Shown: positions 23,765 to 33,768, numbered from the stretch's first letter. The stretch: DNA of 64,000 bases from an uncultured Acetatifactor sp. (GCA_910585015.1 CAJUCT010000001.1:232325-296324), one strand, 5' to 3'. Notes: a model not told the origin generated them from the sequence alone. Numbers and translations are program-made.

Positions 23765-25675
23765 ATGCGGACATTGGGAAGAATTATCAGCAGATATATG
23801 CAGATTATCACTTTGATATTGGTGTTTGTCCTATTGATCATTTTTGGGGGTATGGAGATAACCAGAGCGCAGGGGAACGCGTATGAGAATGCCGCAGGGG
23901 CTTTCCAGCAGCTGGCTCAGACGCTGGAGCGGAATAAGATGGAACTTCAGGAGATAGGGCTGGAGTATAATGAGACCTGCATTCACAATGCGGAAGCCAT
24001 CGCTTACATGCTCCAGAATAATCCCGCCGCGCGGGAGAGCACGGAGGAACTGAAAAGGATCGCGGAATTGATGGAGGTGGACGAAATCCACATCTTTGAT
24101 GAAAGCGGACGCATTTTTGCCGGGACGCACCCGGAATATTTTGACTATACCTTTGATTCCGGGGAGCAGATGCAGTTTTTCAAGCCCATGTTGGAGGACA
24201 AATCTTTAAAACTTGTCCAGGAGGTTACGCCCAATACGGCAGAGGGCAAAATGATGCAATATTCCGCATTGTGGAGCAAAGACGGACATTTTATCGTACA
24301 GGTAGGCATGGCCCCGGTGCGCCTGATGAAGGCCACGGAAAAAAATGAATTATCCTATATCTTCTCTCTGCTGCGGATAGATCTGGAGGCGGACTATTAT
24401 GCGATTGACAGCGGCAGCAGAAAGATTGCCGGCTCTACGGACTTGGAGAGTGTGGGGAAAGACATGGAAGAGATTGGCTTGGATTTTGCCCATATCCGGG
24501 GTGTCAGGGACGGTTTTCACGTAAGGATAAACGGAGTGGATTCCTTTTGCGTTTATACGCAGATTGAGGGGAATTATATCGTGCGAGTGATACCTTGCCG
24601 GACGCTCTACGGGCGGCTCCCGGCCAATATGATTTTTTTGGTCATATGCCTGATAGTGATAGCTATATTCTTGTCCTACGCCGTGATCTGGTGCATGAAC
24701 CACTATGTGGTGGAGGGAATCCGCGGCGTGAACGAGAAGCTGCGCATGATAGCCGCAGGCAATCTGGAGGAAAAGATCAATATCCAAAGCAGCGTGGAAC
24801 TCTCCGAACTGGGCAGTTATATCAATGAGATGATCTGCAGTCTTCTGGCTAACAACAGGAAGATGTCCTATGTCCTCAGTAAGACCAATATGTACATAGG
24901 TGTATACGAATATAGTGAACACACACCGAGAGTACGCTTTACAGAGCACATTCCCAGAATATTCTCACTGGATGAGGAGGCGGTGCGGCGCCTGACTGGG
25001 GACAGCAGGAAGTTCCGGGAGTTTCTGGAGCAAATCCGCAATCATCCGGTACAGGGGGAAAATGGGGTGTTCCAGTTTAGCGAAGCCTGCGAGCGCTATG
25101 TGAAGCTGGAGGAAGTTCATGAAAACAATGAGACCTTCGGCGTGGTCATTGATGTGACGGAAGATGTGGCCAAGCGCAGGGAGATCGAGGTGGAACGGGA
25201 TATAGATCCCCTGACGGGACTATACAACCGGAGGGGACTGAACACCCGGCTGGAAAGACTTTTTGCTGAACCGGAAAAACTGGGTTATTACGCTATGATT
25301 ATGATTGACGCGGATGGCTTAAAGAGGATCAACGACACTTACGGGCACGATAAGGGGGATGTATATCTGTGTAGAATAGCGGATACCATCAACACCTTTG
25401 AGCCGAAGAACAGTGTTGCCGCCAGACAGGGCGGCGATGAATTTGTCCTGTTCCTGTATCAGTATGAACAGGACGAACTGACCGAGGCCGTCAAGATGCT
25501 GGAATTTATCCAAAAGCATTGTCTGGCCTATCTTGACGAGGAATTGCGGGTCAAGCTGGAATTTTCCTTTGGTTATGTTATGACACAGGGGGAAGCGGAT
25601 TATCGGGAACTGCTAAAGCAGGCTGATGAGCGTATGTACGAGAACAAGAGGGAACGAAAAAAGCAGAGGGGGTAG
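23765..25675 (+). CDS. Membrane sensor diguanylate cyclase
   Basis: Start at 23765 is chosen since GAGGAGAGACGA precedes it; upstream in-frame ATGs and a TTG at 23696 lie in a hairpin. The 636-aa protein has a membrane helix at about 13-33, an outside sensor domain (about 35-275, Cache/PAS-like), a second helix (about 278-303), a HAMP-like linker (GINEKL-type helix GVNEKLRMIAAGNLEEKINI), a PAS-like part near 370-470, and a GGDEF domain from DPLTGLYNRRGLNTRLERLF with active-site RQGGDEFVLFL (about 552-562). GGDEF is intact, so it should make cyclic di-GMP. No RxxD product-inhibition site is visible five residues before it. Confidence 0.92.
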   Translation: MRTLGRIISRYMQIITLILVFVLLIIFGGMEITRAQGNAYENAAGAFQQLAQTLERNKMELQEIGLEYNETCIHNAEAIAYMLQNNPAARESTEELKRIAELMEVDEIHIFDESGRIFAGTHPEYFDYTFDSGEQMQFFKPMLEDKSLKLVQEVTPNTAEGKMMQYSALWSKDGHFIVQVGMAPVRLMKATEKNELSYIFSLLRIDLEADYYAIDSGSRKIAGSTDLESVGKDMEEIGLDFAHIRGVRDGFHVRINGVDSFCVYTQIEGNYIVRVIPCRTLYGRLPANMIFLVICLIVIAIFLSYAVIWCMNHYVVEGIRGVNEKLRMIAAGNLEEKINIQSSVELSELGSYINEMICSLLANNRKMSYVLSKTNMYIGVYEYSEHTPRVRFTEHIPRIFSLDEEAVRRLTGDSRKFREFLEQIRNHPVQGENGVFQFSEACERYVKLEEVHENNETFGVVIDVTEDVAKRREIEVERDIDPLTGLYNRRGLNTRLERLFAEPEKLGYYAMIMIDADGLKRINDTYGHDKGDVYLCRIADTINTFEPKNSVAARQGGDEFVLFLYQYEQDELTEAVKMLEFIQKHCLAYLDEELRVKLEFSFGYVMTQGEADYRELLKQADERMYENKRERKKQRG

Positions 25676-25707
25676 TGTATCCTTTTTCGAGAATTCTGAA
25701 ATAACGG

Positions 25708-25758
25708 TTGACAAATGGAAATAAAAGGATTACAATTCCTTGTAAACCGATAGGAATT
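25708..25758 (+). promoter_or_regulatory. metY promoter with inverted repeat at -10
   Basis: TTGACA (25708-25713), 17-base spacer, TACAAT (25731-25736). AATTCCT (25734-25740) and AGGAATT (25752-25758) form an inverted repeat that overlaps the -10 box and the transcription start. The leader is only about 45 bases, too short for a SAM riboswitch or T-box, so control by a repressor is plausible. Confidence 0.7.
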
Positions 25759-25786
25759 ATATAAAACGAAAGCGAGGATCATCCCT

Positions 25787-27094
25787 ATGAGTAAAAAAGC
25801 CTATGCAGACAGAAATTTAAAGTTTGAGACATTGCAGTTACATGTGGGGCAGGAGCAGCCGGACCCGGTGACGGATGCCAGAGCGGTGCCCATCTATCAG
25901 ACTTCATCCTATGTGTTCCACAACAGCGATCATGCGGCGGCACGTTTTGACTTAAGCGCTCCGGGCAATATCTACGGCAGGCTGACCAATCCCACAGAGG
26001 ATGTGTTTGAGAGGAGGATTGCGGCCCTTGAGGGAGGCGTGGCGGCCCTGGCGGTGGGCTCCGGCGCGGCGGCCATTGCCTACACTTTTCAGAATCTGGC
26101 ACATGCGGGAGAGCATATTGTGGCGGCCAAGAATATTTACGGGGGTACATACAATCTGTTGGCACACACGCTGTCGGAGTATGGCATCAGCACTACTTTT
26201 GTGGATCCTTTCAACTATGAGGAGGTGGAGAGGGCGATCCGGGACAACACGAAAGTGTTATTTATCGAGACTCTGGGTAATCCCAACTCCGACGTGGTAG
26301 ACATTGAAAAACTGGCGGGTATTGCCCATGCGCATCAGATACCGCTGGCTATAGACAATACTTTTGCCACGCCTTATCTGGTACGCCCCATAGAATACGG
26401 CGCGGATATAGTAGTTCATTCCGCCACCAAATTCATCGGCGGGCACGGAACCACCATCGGCGGCGTGATTGTGGACAGCGGCAGATTTGACTGGGAGGCC
26501 AGCGGCAAGTTCCCTTCTCTGACTCAGCCCAACCCCAGCTACCACGGCGTAAGCTTCACCAAGGCGGTGGGACCGGCGGCCTTTGTGACTAAGATCCGCG
26601 CCATTCTGCTGCGTGACACAGGAGCCACTCTGTCCCCTTTCCATGCCTTCATTTTCCTGCAGGGCCTGGAGACCCTGTCCCTGCGGGTGGAGCGTCACGT
26701 GGAAAACGCGTTGAAAGTGGCGCAGTACCTGGCGAATCATCCCCAGGTGGAAAAGGTACATCATCCTTCCGTGTCCGATGATCCAAAGCAGCAGGCGCTG
26801 TATCGGAAGTATTTTCCCAATGGGGGCGGTTCCATATTTACCTTTGAGATCAAGGGGGATGCCCGCAAGGCCAAGGACTTCATAGACAACCTGGAATTGT
26901 TCTCTTTGCTGGCCAACGTGGCGGATGTGAAGAGTCTGGTGATTCATCCGGCATCCACCACCCATTCCCAGCTCAACGAGGAGGAACTGGCAGAGCAGGG
27001 CATCAGGCCCAACACGATCCGTCTGTCCATCGGCACGGAGCATATTGATGATATAATTGAGGATTTGGAGGAGGCATTCAAAGCCGTAAAATAA
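25787..27094 (+). CDS. metY: O-acetylhomoserine sulfhydrylase (Cys/Met PLP enzyme)
   Basis: A 435-aa PLP enzyme of the Cys/Met metabolism family. KFETLQLHVGQEQPDPVTDA and AVPIYQTSSYVFHNSDHAA are the hallmark N-terminus of O-acetylhomoserine aminocarboxypropyltransferases; IYGRLTNPTEDVFERRIAAL, SGAAAIAYTFQNLAHAGEHI, IDNTFATPYLVRPIEYGADI, and the PLP lysine 215 in VVHSATKFIGGHGT follow. The long VSFTKAVGPAAFVTKIRAIL insert and length near 430 separate it from MetB/MetC (about 380). It makes homocysteine from O-acetylhomoserine and sulfide, or cysteine from O-acetylserine. It links to the hom/lysC pathway further upstream. Confidence 0.93.
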   Translation: MSKKAYADRNLKFETLQLHVGQEQPDPVTDARAVPIYQTSSYVFHNSDHAAARFDLSAPGNIYGRLTNPTEDVFERRIAALEGGVAALAVGSGAAAIAYTFQNLAHAGEHIVAAKNIYGGTYNLLAHTLSEYGISTTFVDPFNYEEVERAIRDNTKVLFIETLGNPNSDVVDIEKLAGIAHAHQIPLAIDNTFATPYLVRPIEYGADIVVHSATKFIGGHGTTIGGVIVDSGRFDWEASGKFPSLTQPNPSYHGVSFTKAVGPAAFVTKIRAILLRDTGATLSPFHAFIFLQGLETLSLRVERHVENALKVAQYLANHPQVEKVHHPSVSDDPKQQALYRKYFPNGGGSIFTFEIKGDARKAKDFIDNLELFSLLANVADVKSLVIHPASTTHSQLNEEELAEQGIRPNTIRLSIGTEHIDDIIEDLEEAFKAVK

Positions 27095-27134
27095 CATATA
27101 AGGAAAATTTTATCAGAAAAAATAAAAAAAATGT

Positions 27135-27162
27135 TTGCATTTTTCTCAAGCTGTGTTATACT
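27135..27162 (+). promoter_or_regulatory. tRNA-Ala promoter
   Basis: TTGCAT, 16-base spacer, TATACT, eight bases before the tRNA. Confidence 0.75.
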
Positions 27163-27170
27163 AACCCTAC

Positions 27171-27243
27171 GGGGCATTAGCGCAGCTGGGAGCGCGTCAC
27201 ACTGGCAGTGTGAAGGCCACGGGTTCGAGTCCCGTATGCTCCA
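27171..27243 (+). tRNA. tRNA-Ala (GGC)
   Basis: Acceptor GGGGCAT/ATGCTCC, D arm GCGC-AGCTGGGA-GCGC, anticodon stem TCACA/TGTGA with loop CTGGCAG (anticodon GGC), T arm ACGGG-TTCGAGT-CCCGT, discriminator A, no encoded CCA. The acceptor carries a G-T pair at 3:70, the alanine identity element. Confidence 0.95.
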
Positions 27244-27437
27244 GGATGTTTAAAGGTCGCAGAACAGGGTTTTCGCAGGAAAATCAAGGTTTTGCGGCTT
27301 TTTAATCCTGCATTGCCCGCAGGAAATGTAAGGAAGATGGAATATGAGCTTCACAGCGGCATAATATATAGTCTGCAAAAGAAAAGGCAAGAGGGAACAG
27401 GCAGAACTTGAAACGGATGAAACGGAGGAGAAAAAGT

Positions 27438-30400
27438 ATGAAGAGGTTATTGGCGTTCTTGCTGGCGGCAGTGCTGGTGCTGAGTTGTGGCTTGACGGCT
27501 TATGCCACAGGGCTCGGGGACACTGTCTCGGGAGGGGATAGTCTGGAGTCCGTGTCGGGAGACAATGCTTTCTATGACGTTGGCAGCGGACTGAGCCCCA
27601 GGATTCAGGCGGGGCAGAGCGGCCAGGTGGACGTGTGTATAGGCGCGGCACTCATTCTGGAGAGTCCGGTGACTTTCACGGTGGAACTGACAGATCCCCG
27701 GGGACAGGTCATGAGAGGTGAGATTGTTCTGGGCGCGGATGAGACCCAGGAGAGGGCCGGCCAGAAGAGCAGGGTGAGTTTCAGCCGGCTTGCGGAGGGC
27801 GAGTACACCCTGACAGTGACGGCCAAGGGCTTCGCTACATACACACAGACTATATTCGTACAAGACAAGGCATACGCCGTCAATCTTATGACGGGTTTTC
27901 TGGGCGGGGTGAATTATGCGCAGGGGGCAATGCACCCCGGCGTATTGCTGCTTGGCGATGTCAACGGGGACGGAAGGATGGATGGGTCTGACAGGGATGC
28001 ACTGGTGGATGCCATCGACAGAGGAGATTCCGGCACAGCGGGTCTGGTTACGGATTTAAACGGCGACGGCGTGGTAGATCTGGTAGATTTGGAATATTTC
28101 GCGAAGGGTTACGATGACTCCAGAGATATCCAGGCGGGAGTGGAGCGGTTCGTTCCCGTGGAAGCCATACGGCCCATGGAGGGGACCGGCACCAAAGTGG
28201 GAGGCGATCTGCAGGGACTTTTGGAAAACAGGGAGAGTGTCACCTTGACGGCTCTTAAGCCGGACGGGAGCACAGCCGCCATTTCCAGGGATACACCGGT
28301 TTCGCTGGAGTTTTACTTTGCGGAGGCGGGGGAGGTGAACCTTGCCGACGGGATCATAATTGAGACGGGCGGCGACAATCCCATCAGCAACAGCATAATC
28401 ACAATCGCTTATACGGACGAAAACGGGGCGGAACAGATAAAGGAGATCCCGGTGGACGACGGGGTGCATTACCTTCTGGTGGATTCCGCCATAAGGGCCG
28501 AGCGGGACGGACAGGGCAACATCCGTCTGCACCTGGGATCCCAGGTGGCCGTAAAAAAAGTGACGCTGACCATCACAGGGATGCGGAATAACAATAATCT
28601 TGCGGAGATCTCCAGGGTGGAGTTTGTCAACGGCATGGAGGAGAGGATTCCGGATCCTGAGATGGATATACCGCAGAAGCTGGAGGCGGAGGCGGGAAAC
28701 AAGATCATTCATCTGACCTGGGAACCCTGCGTCAATATCACAGGCTATGAGGTACTGGTAAAGCAGGGGGACAGCCAGGAGACCGTGATGGTCACAGGCA
28801 ATGCCCTGGACATCACCTCCTTTGGCGGCAAAGAGTTGACCAATTATCTGGAGTACCGGATCCGTGTGCAGTCCGTCAACGGCACTTGGCGCAGCGGGTA
28901 CGGCGACGAGGTGACGGCGGTGCCCCTGCCAAGCGGCAAGCCGGATAAGCCGGACAATGTGTCTGCAAAGGGACAGTACCAGAGCGTGGTGGTGTCCTGG
29001 AAGAATATGAAGGACACTGTGACCTACAATCTGTATTATAAGGAGAGTACTGCGGGAGAGTACCAGAAGATAGAGGGGATCAAGGAGAACAGTTACATCA
29101 TCAGGAACCTTAAGGACCTGACAGAGTACACGGTATATGTGACGGGGGTCAACGAGTTCGGTGAGAGCGGTCCCTCCCTGTCCGCGGCGGCCACCACCAC
29201 GGACAGCAACCCTGCGGTCATGCCGAAATATAACCTGATCAACGTGGGTAATCCGGGGGAAAAGGGTGCGCATATCGTCAGCGCGGCCATGAGCGCCACA
29301 ATGCAGAACAGCCCTCTGGACACCCAGTCCGGCACGGCCTGGGGCACGGTGGACCATGATCCTGCGTCCTACTATTTTGCCAACACCTGGGATGTGGGAG
29401 GCTTTAACCCCATGGGCGCCAAACACGGGCTTATATATGAGTTTGATCAGGCATACAAGCTGGATACTTTCGCTTTTTACGATATGACTTCCCAGGATAC
29501 GGGATATTCCTATGCCAAAGTGCGGTACTGGGACGAGAATGGTACACAGACGGATGTGGCCGGTGTCTCCCTGCAGAGAAAGACGGACGCGGGCGGCAGG
29601 ACTTACTATGTGATAAAGCTGCCCCAGGCCGTAAACGCCAAGAAGATACAGTTCGGCATCGCTCGTTACTCGGCATCGGGAACCATCTCCGTCGCTGAGG
29701 TATATTTCTACTATTATGACACATTGATGGATGATATCATGTCCCTGTACCAGGACGACCTGCACACAGTGCTCAGACCGGAAGTGACCCAGGCGGATAT
29801 AGATGCCCTGCGGACCCGGATCAACACGGTGGATCCGGTCAGCGGTGAGTACCATCCCGACCGTGAACTGCTGGAGCGGGAATTGCAGACGGCGGAGGCC
29901 ATCCTGCGGGACGGCAGACTGAATGCCTCGGTGAGGGTTCACAGCGGGATCACCACCAAGGACGTGGGCAGAGGGTTTGGCGGTCTGAACGCATGGCAGC
30001 CTCTGGGTGTGGTGGCGGCGGCCCAGGAAGAGATCATGGTTTATGTGGGCCACAGCAGCAAGAAAACCGGGGATGACGCCAACCTCCAGCTCGTGTCCAC
30101 CCAGTACCATTCTGAGGCGGCGGGCGTGAGCACAGTGGTGGCTACGCTGAAAGTGGGCGCAAACAAGATAACCGTTCCCAAGATCGGAAGCACCACGGGC
30201 ATAGAGTCCGGCGGTGCGCTGTATGTGCAGTACACAGGCAACGGCAGCGATGGCCAGTACGCGGTGCGGGTCAGCGGCGGCACACAGGTCCCGCGCCTGG
30301 ATCTGTATCAGGTGACGGAGGAGAGCGAACGGCTGGCGAGAGCCAAGACATACGTGGAGGAACTGGAAGCCTTTGTGGCACAGATGGAGACCGTCCACGG

Positions 30401-32624
30401 GGAAGTTCACGGTAATTCACAGAACAGCCAGGTGAAGTACGCCTACAGCGAGACTGACTGTATCCTGGGAGCATCCGATATTCTGCTGGACACCATGATG
30501 CTCTCGCTCCCCGCGAAGCAGATTTTAGGCGGCGCAGGCAGCGGTACCACCGAGCAGAAGGCACAGATAATTTTAAATTCCATGCAGGCCATGGAGGATA
30601 TGATGTATCTGTTCTACCAGCACAAGGGATTAAACGCGGCAGCGCCTGAGGAGTCGGACCAGATTCCTAAGGGGCACCTGAACATCCGTTATCAGAGAAT
30701 GTTCTCGGGAGCATTCATGTATGCTTCCGGCAACCACATCGGTATCGAGTGGGGGTCCGCTCCGGGAATGGTGAGCGCGGTGCCCGTGACGGCTGACAGT
30801 GAGGGCAGATATGAGAGCGGGGCTTACTTTGGCTGGGGCATTGCCCATGAGATCGGTCATTGTATCAACCAGGGCGCGTATGCCATAGCCGAGATCACCA
30901 ACAATTATTTTGCGGTGCTGGCCCAGGCCAGGGACAATAACGGAAGTGTCAGGTTCCAGTACGATAATATATACAAAAAAGTTACATCAGGGTCAAAGGG
31001 CATGGCTTCCAATGTATTTACCCAGCTTGGCATGTACTGGCAGCTTCACCTGGCATACGACAGAGGCTACAATTATAAAACATATGCGGATTACACCCAG
31101 CAGCTCGACAATCTGTTCTTTGCCAGAGTGGACACCTATGCCAGAAATGCGGCAAAGGCACCTGCGCCGGGCAACATAGCGCTGACTTTGGCGGGAGACC
31201 GGGACCAGGTTCTGATGCGTCTGTCCTGTGCGGCGGCAAAGAAAAATATTTTGACATTCTTTGAGCGGTGGGGCATGACCCCGGATGAGGAGACCCGCAG
31301 GTACGCGGGCCAGTTCCCTGAGGAAACCAGAGCCATCTACTATGCCAATGATGATGCGCGTGTATACAGCCTGCAGGGCGGTGTAAGTTCTTTGAGCGGC
31401 ACAGAGGAAGCCGTGGGAGATAACGTCACGGCCTCTGTACATGCGGGAAGACCCAATCAGGTGGATATTGCTCTGGGGTCCAAGAACATTCCGCAGGCGG
31501 ATGTGCTGGGATATGAGATCGTGAGATGTATGATCAGCGGCGGGGAGACCGTGAAGGAGGCGGTGGGATTCACTACGGGCACTTCCTTCAGCGACACGGT
31601 TCCCGTCAACAACAGGGTGGTCTGGTACGAGGTGAGAGTCGTTGACAAGTACTTAAACTACTCTGCGCCCAAGACTCTGGAACCTGTCAAGATCGGGGAT
31701 GACGGAAGTCTGGATAAGTCATTCTGGACCGTCAGCACACAGAACCTGACGGCCACGGGACAGACCCAGGGTGAGGGAACGGACAATTCTCCCTGCGAGC
31801 CGGAGGCGGAGAACCCGGCGGATAAAATGATTGACAATGACACGGGGACTGTCTATACGGCCACTGCGGACGGCCAGGCTCAGATTATCATGGAGTTTAA
31901 CAGGACTTCCACGGTAACAGGGCTGAAGTATACCGCCGTGAGCGGGATTACCGGCGCAGGTTACGAGGTGCAGGCATGCTGCGAAGGCAGCTGGACCAAG
32001 GTGGCAGAGGGAAGTCTGGACGCATCCGGCACGGGAAGTATCTATTTCTCCAACGGCGCCCAGGAATATGTGAGTACCTATGCGGCCACTGCCGTGAAAC
32101 TGATTTTGACAACCGCCGCTGGCAGTCAGGTGTCCATAGCGGAACTGGATGTGCTGGGCGCCACAGGGGACAACGTGGACTTCAGGCGGACGGACAGCGG
32201 CGAGGTGGTGATTGGCCGTCTGGCTTCGGCCTATAAGTACGGAGACAAGGATACGGACGTGATTCCGGAAGGTTCCATTGTCTTTACCGGATCCTATAAG
32301 GGGAACCCTGCTTATAATGTGCTGATTCTGTATGACCAGGACGGCAATATCGTGGGCGGAATCAATGACGCGGGAGAGCTGCAGGCGCAGCAGGTACTGC
32401 TGGCGGAAGTGCCGGCGGAGGGCGATATCAAGAATGTGTGGGACGGTACATGGATTTACTGGATAGAACCCGGACAGCAGACAGATCTCACCGGATTGAC
32501 CAGGGTGCGGGCGGAGTTGTACCGTGTCAACGATGCAGTGACAAACGAGGGACAGAGGCTTGTCAGCGACTCTCTGTTTGAGAACATGCCGGCTACGCTG
32601 CCGAATATCGAGCTTGGCGAGTGA
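27438..32624 (+). CDS. Secreted M60-like metalloprotease with dockerin, FN3 and F5/8C domains
   Basis: A 1728-aa secreted protein; start 27438 follows ACGGAGGAG. Order: signal peptide (KRLLAFLLAAVLVLSCGLTA), beta domain, type I dockerin with two Ca-binding repeats (LLGDVNGDGRMDGSDRDALV from Asp174; DLNGDGVVDLVDLEYFAKGY), a beta domain (~235-410), two fibronectin III domains (~411-595), an F5/8C-like domain (~595-770), then the catalytic part with HEIGH (His1137-His1141) and a third-ligand Glu1152, preceded by GWGIA. This HExGH plus Glu pattern is that of M60/enhancin enzymes, which cleave mucin-type glycoproteins. FN3-like and F5/8C-like domains (~1430-1580) end it. The dockerin should dock onto a cohesin; the next gene carries a candidate. 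Target (mucin) is inferred from the family. Confidence 0.85.
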   Translation: MKRLLAFLLAAVLVLSCGLTAYATGLGDTVSGGDSLESVSGDNAFYDVGSGLSPRIQAGQSGQVDVCIGAALILESPVTFTVELTDPRGQVMRGEIVLGADETQERAGQKSRVSFSRLAEGEYTLTVTAKGFATYTQTIFVQDKAYAVNLMTGFLGGVNYAQGAMHPGVLLLGDVNGDGRMDGSDRDALVDAIDRGDSGTAGLVTDLNGDGVVDLVDLEYFAKGYDDSRDIQAGVERFVPVEAIRPMEGTGTKVGGDLQGLLENRESVTLTALKPDGSTAAISRDTPVSLEFYFAEAGEVNLADGIIIETGGDNPISNSIITIAYTDENGAEQIKEIPVDDGVHYLLVDSAIRAERDGQGNIRLHLGSQVAVKKVTLTITGMRNNNNLAEISRVEFVNGMEERIPDPEMDIPQKLEAEAGNKIIHLTWEPCVNITGYEVLVKQGDSQETVMVTGNALDITSFGGKELTNYLEYRIRVQSVNGTWRSGYGDEVTAVPLPSGKPDKPDNVSAKGQYQSVVVSWKNMKDTVTYNLYYKESTAGEYQKIEGIKENSYIIRNLKDLTEYTVYVTGVNEFGESGPSLSAAATTTDSNPAVMPKYNLINVGNPGEKGAHIVSAAMSATMQNSPLDTQSGTAWGTVDHDPASYYFANTWDVGGFNPMGAKHGLIYEFDQAYKLDTFAFYDMTSQDTGYSYAKVRYWDENGTQTDVAGVSLQRKTDAGGRTYYVIKLPQAVNAKKIQFGIARYSASGTISVAEVYFYYYDTLMDDIMSLYQDDLHTVLRPEVTQADIDALRTRINTVDPVSGEYHPDRELLERELQTAEAILRDGRLNASVRVHSGITTKDVGRGFGGLNAWQPLGVVAAAQEEIMVYVGHSSKKTGDDANLQLVSTQYHSEAAGVSTVVATLKVGANKITVPKIGSTTGIESGGALYVQYTGNGSDGQYAVRVSGGTQVPRLDLYQVTEESERLARAKTYVEELEAFVAQMETVHGEVHGNSQNSQVKYAYSETDCILGASDILLDTMMLSLPAKQILGGAGSGTTEQKAQIILNSMQAMEDMMYLFYQHKGLNAAAPEESDQIPKGHLNIRYQRMFSGAFMYASGNHIGIEWGSAPGMVSAVPVTADSEGRYESGAYFGWGIAHEIGHCINQGAYAIAEITNNYFAVLAQARDNNGSVRFQYDNIYKKVTSGSKGMASNVFTQLGMYWQLHLAYDRGYNYKTYADYTQQLDNLFFARVDTYARNAAKAPAPGNIALTLAGDRDQVLMRLSCAAAKKNILTFFERWGMTPDEETRRYAGQFPEETRAIYYANDDARVYSLQGGVSSLSGTEEAVGDNVTASVHAGRPNQVDIALGSKNIPQADVLGYEIVRCMISGGETVKEAVGFTTGTSFSDTVPVNNRVVWYEVRVVDKYLNYSAPKTLEPVKIGDDGSLDKSFWTVSTQNLTATGQTQGEGTDNSPCEPEAENPADKMIDNDTGTVYTATADGQAQIIMEFNRTSTVTGLKYTAVSGITGAGYEVQACCEGSWTKVAEGSLDASGTGSIYFSNGAQEYVSTYAATAVKLILTTAAGSQVSIAELDVLGATGDNVDFRRTDSGEVVIGRLASAYKYGDKDTDVIPEGSIVFTGSYKGNPAYNVLILYDQDGNIVGGINDAGELQAQQVLLAEVPAEGDIKNVWDGTWIYWIEPGQQTDLTGLTRVRAELYRVNDAVTNEGQRLVSDSLFENMPATLPNIELGE

Positions 32625-32715
32625 TAACAAAAGCGTGAGTCGGGTAAAAGGGCAGATTTTCCTGCCAGCGAGTATAAAATGTATGTGCAGTAATAGCGCA
32701 CAGATAGGAACTGTC

Positions 32716-33702
32716 ATGAGAAAACATATATGTAACATAATGATTGCTTTCCTGCTGCTGGCTCTGCTGCAGCCCCTGCGGGCCCTGGCGGCCAGCGGGG
32801 ACGGGCTGCGGCTGGACCAGGGAGGAACGGTTACGGTCGTCTCTCAACATGCGGCTAAAGAAGAGGTTTCCTCCCTGTGTTTCAGTCTTTCAGTGGAGTC
32901 GGCAAACGCCGCCAGGGTGGAATTTGAGTTTGAGGACAGCAGGGCAAAAATAAAGGACTTCCGCTACGACCAGGCCACCGGGAGCCTGAAAGTCTATCTG
33001 GCAGGGACAGAAGCGCTGTTTGCGGAGGGCATGGACGCTTTGGCTGTGGGAAAGATCAAAGTGCTGGACGGCAGCGGCAATGAAGTGACTGCCACGGTCA
33101 GCGCCGTAGAAAATTCTTTGCAGTATGTGTACGGCACGGAGGTAAAGACCATGCAGGGCGCTGAACTTCCGGACGCGGTGCAGATCGGTCCGGCTGCAGT
33201 GCAGCCCCAGCCGCCGTCGGAGCCTCAACCCCCATCGGAGCCTCAACCGCCAGCGCAGCCCCAGCCGCCGGCGCAGCCCCAGGTTCCTGTGGCCACGCAG
33301 GCTCCGATGGTGCTTCCAACGGCTCCTCCCCAGCTTCCGGTGGCACAGCCTACGGCGCGGCCCACGCTGCCGCCCAGGGCTACCGCAACCCCCAGGCCAA
33401 CGGAAGCCCCCGACAGTTCAATGGAGAGTTCTCAGCCACCGGAAAGCGAGTCCCGGCAGCCGGAGGAGGACCCTTCGGAGGATGTGCCAGTGTTGGATGA
33501 AGATATCTCTCTTCCTTCCTCCCTGCCCGGCGACGGGAACGACAGCCAGACATCGGATGATGACTCCGAGGGAGTCAACATATTCGTGGTGATTGCGGTG
33601 GTTGTTGTACTGGTTGTTGTTGTCATAGAGGTGATGGCCTTTGTGGTGTTGAAAAAGCCTCGTGACTCCGACCGCGGAAGAAGAAGAGGAAGCAATAACT
33701 GA
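32716..33702 (+). CDS. Cell-surface anchor protein with cohesin-like domain
   Basis: A 328-aa protein: signal peptide (about 1-26), one beta-sandwich of about 120 residues (GDGLRLDQGGTVTVVSQHAA; SSLCFSLSVESANAARVEFE; TGSLKVYLAGTEALFAEG; LAVGKIKVLDGSGNEVTATV), a Pro-rich linker with repeated PQPPSEPQPP and TP-type motifs (156-235), an acidic Ser/Glu stretch and a C-terminal membrane helix (287-312) with a basic stop-transfer tail. The sandwich has the pattern of cohesins: a strand carrying a growth phrase such as ALAVGKIKV, and no catalytic motif. The 91-base gap after the dockerin protease gene suggests it tethers that enzyme. Assignment as cohesin is by pattern only. Confidence 0.65.
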   Translation: MRKHICNIMIAFLLLALLQPLRALAASGDGLRLDQGGTVTVVSQHAAKEEVSSLCFSLSVESANAARVEFEFEDSRAKIKDFRYDQATGSLKVYLAGTEALFAEGMDALAVGKIKVLDGSGNEVTATVSAVENSLQYVYGTEVKTMQGAELPDAVQIGPAAVQPQPPSEPQPPSEPQPPAQPQPPAQPQVPVATQAPMVLPTAPPQLPVAQPTARPTLPPRATATPRPTEAPDSSMESSQPPESESRQPEEDPSEDVPVLDEDISLPSSLPGDGNDSQTSDDDSEGVNIFVVIAVVVVLVVVVIEVMAFVVLKKPRDSDRGRRRGSNN

Positions 33703-33733
33703 AATTGAATTATGCACGGGAAAATAAAGGAAT

Positions 33734-33768
33734 GCCTGTCGTATGGGAAACCATGCGGCAGGTTTTTT
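33734..33768 (+). terminator. Intrinsic terminator
   Basis: CCTGTCGTATGG-gaaa-CCATGCGGCAGG, then TTTTTT. Confidence 0.9.

Noticed and set aside
25737..25786. SAM riboswitch or T-box before metY
   Set aside because: The leader is only about 45 bases and has none of the conserved elements.
28056..30410. 784-codon open frame on the minus strand
   Set aside because: It is antisense to the dockerin protease, whose frame has clear domains and a ribosome site; the antisense product is His/Arg/Leu-rich with no motif.
33183..33420. Pro-rich tract as a real tandem DNA repeat
   Set aside because: It is a protein linker of degenerate PQPP/TP units, explained by the anchor protein.
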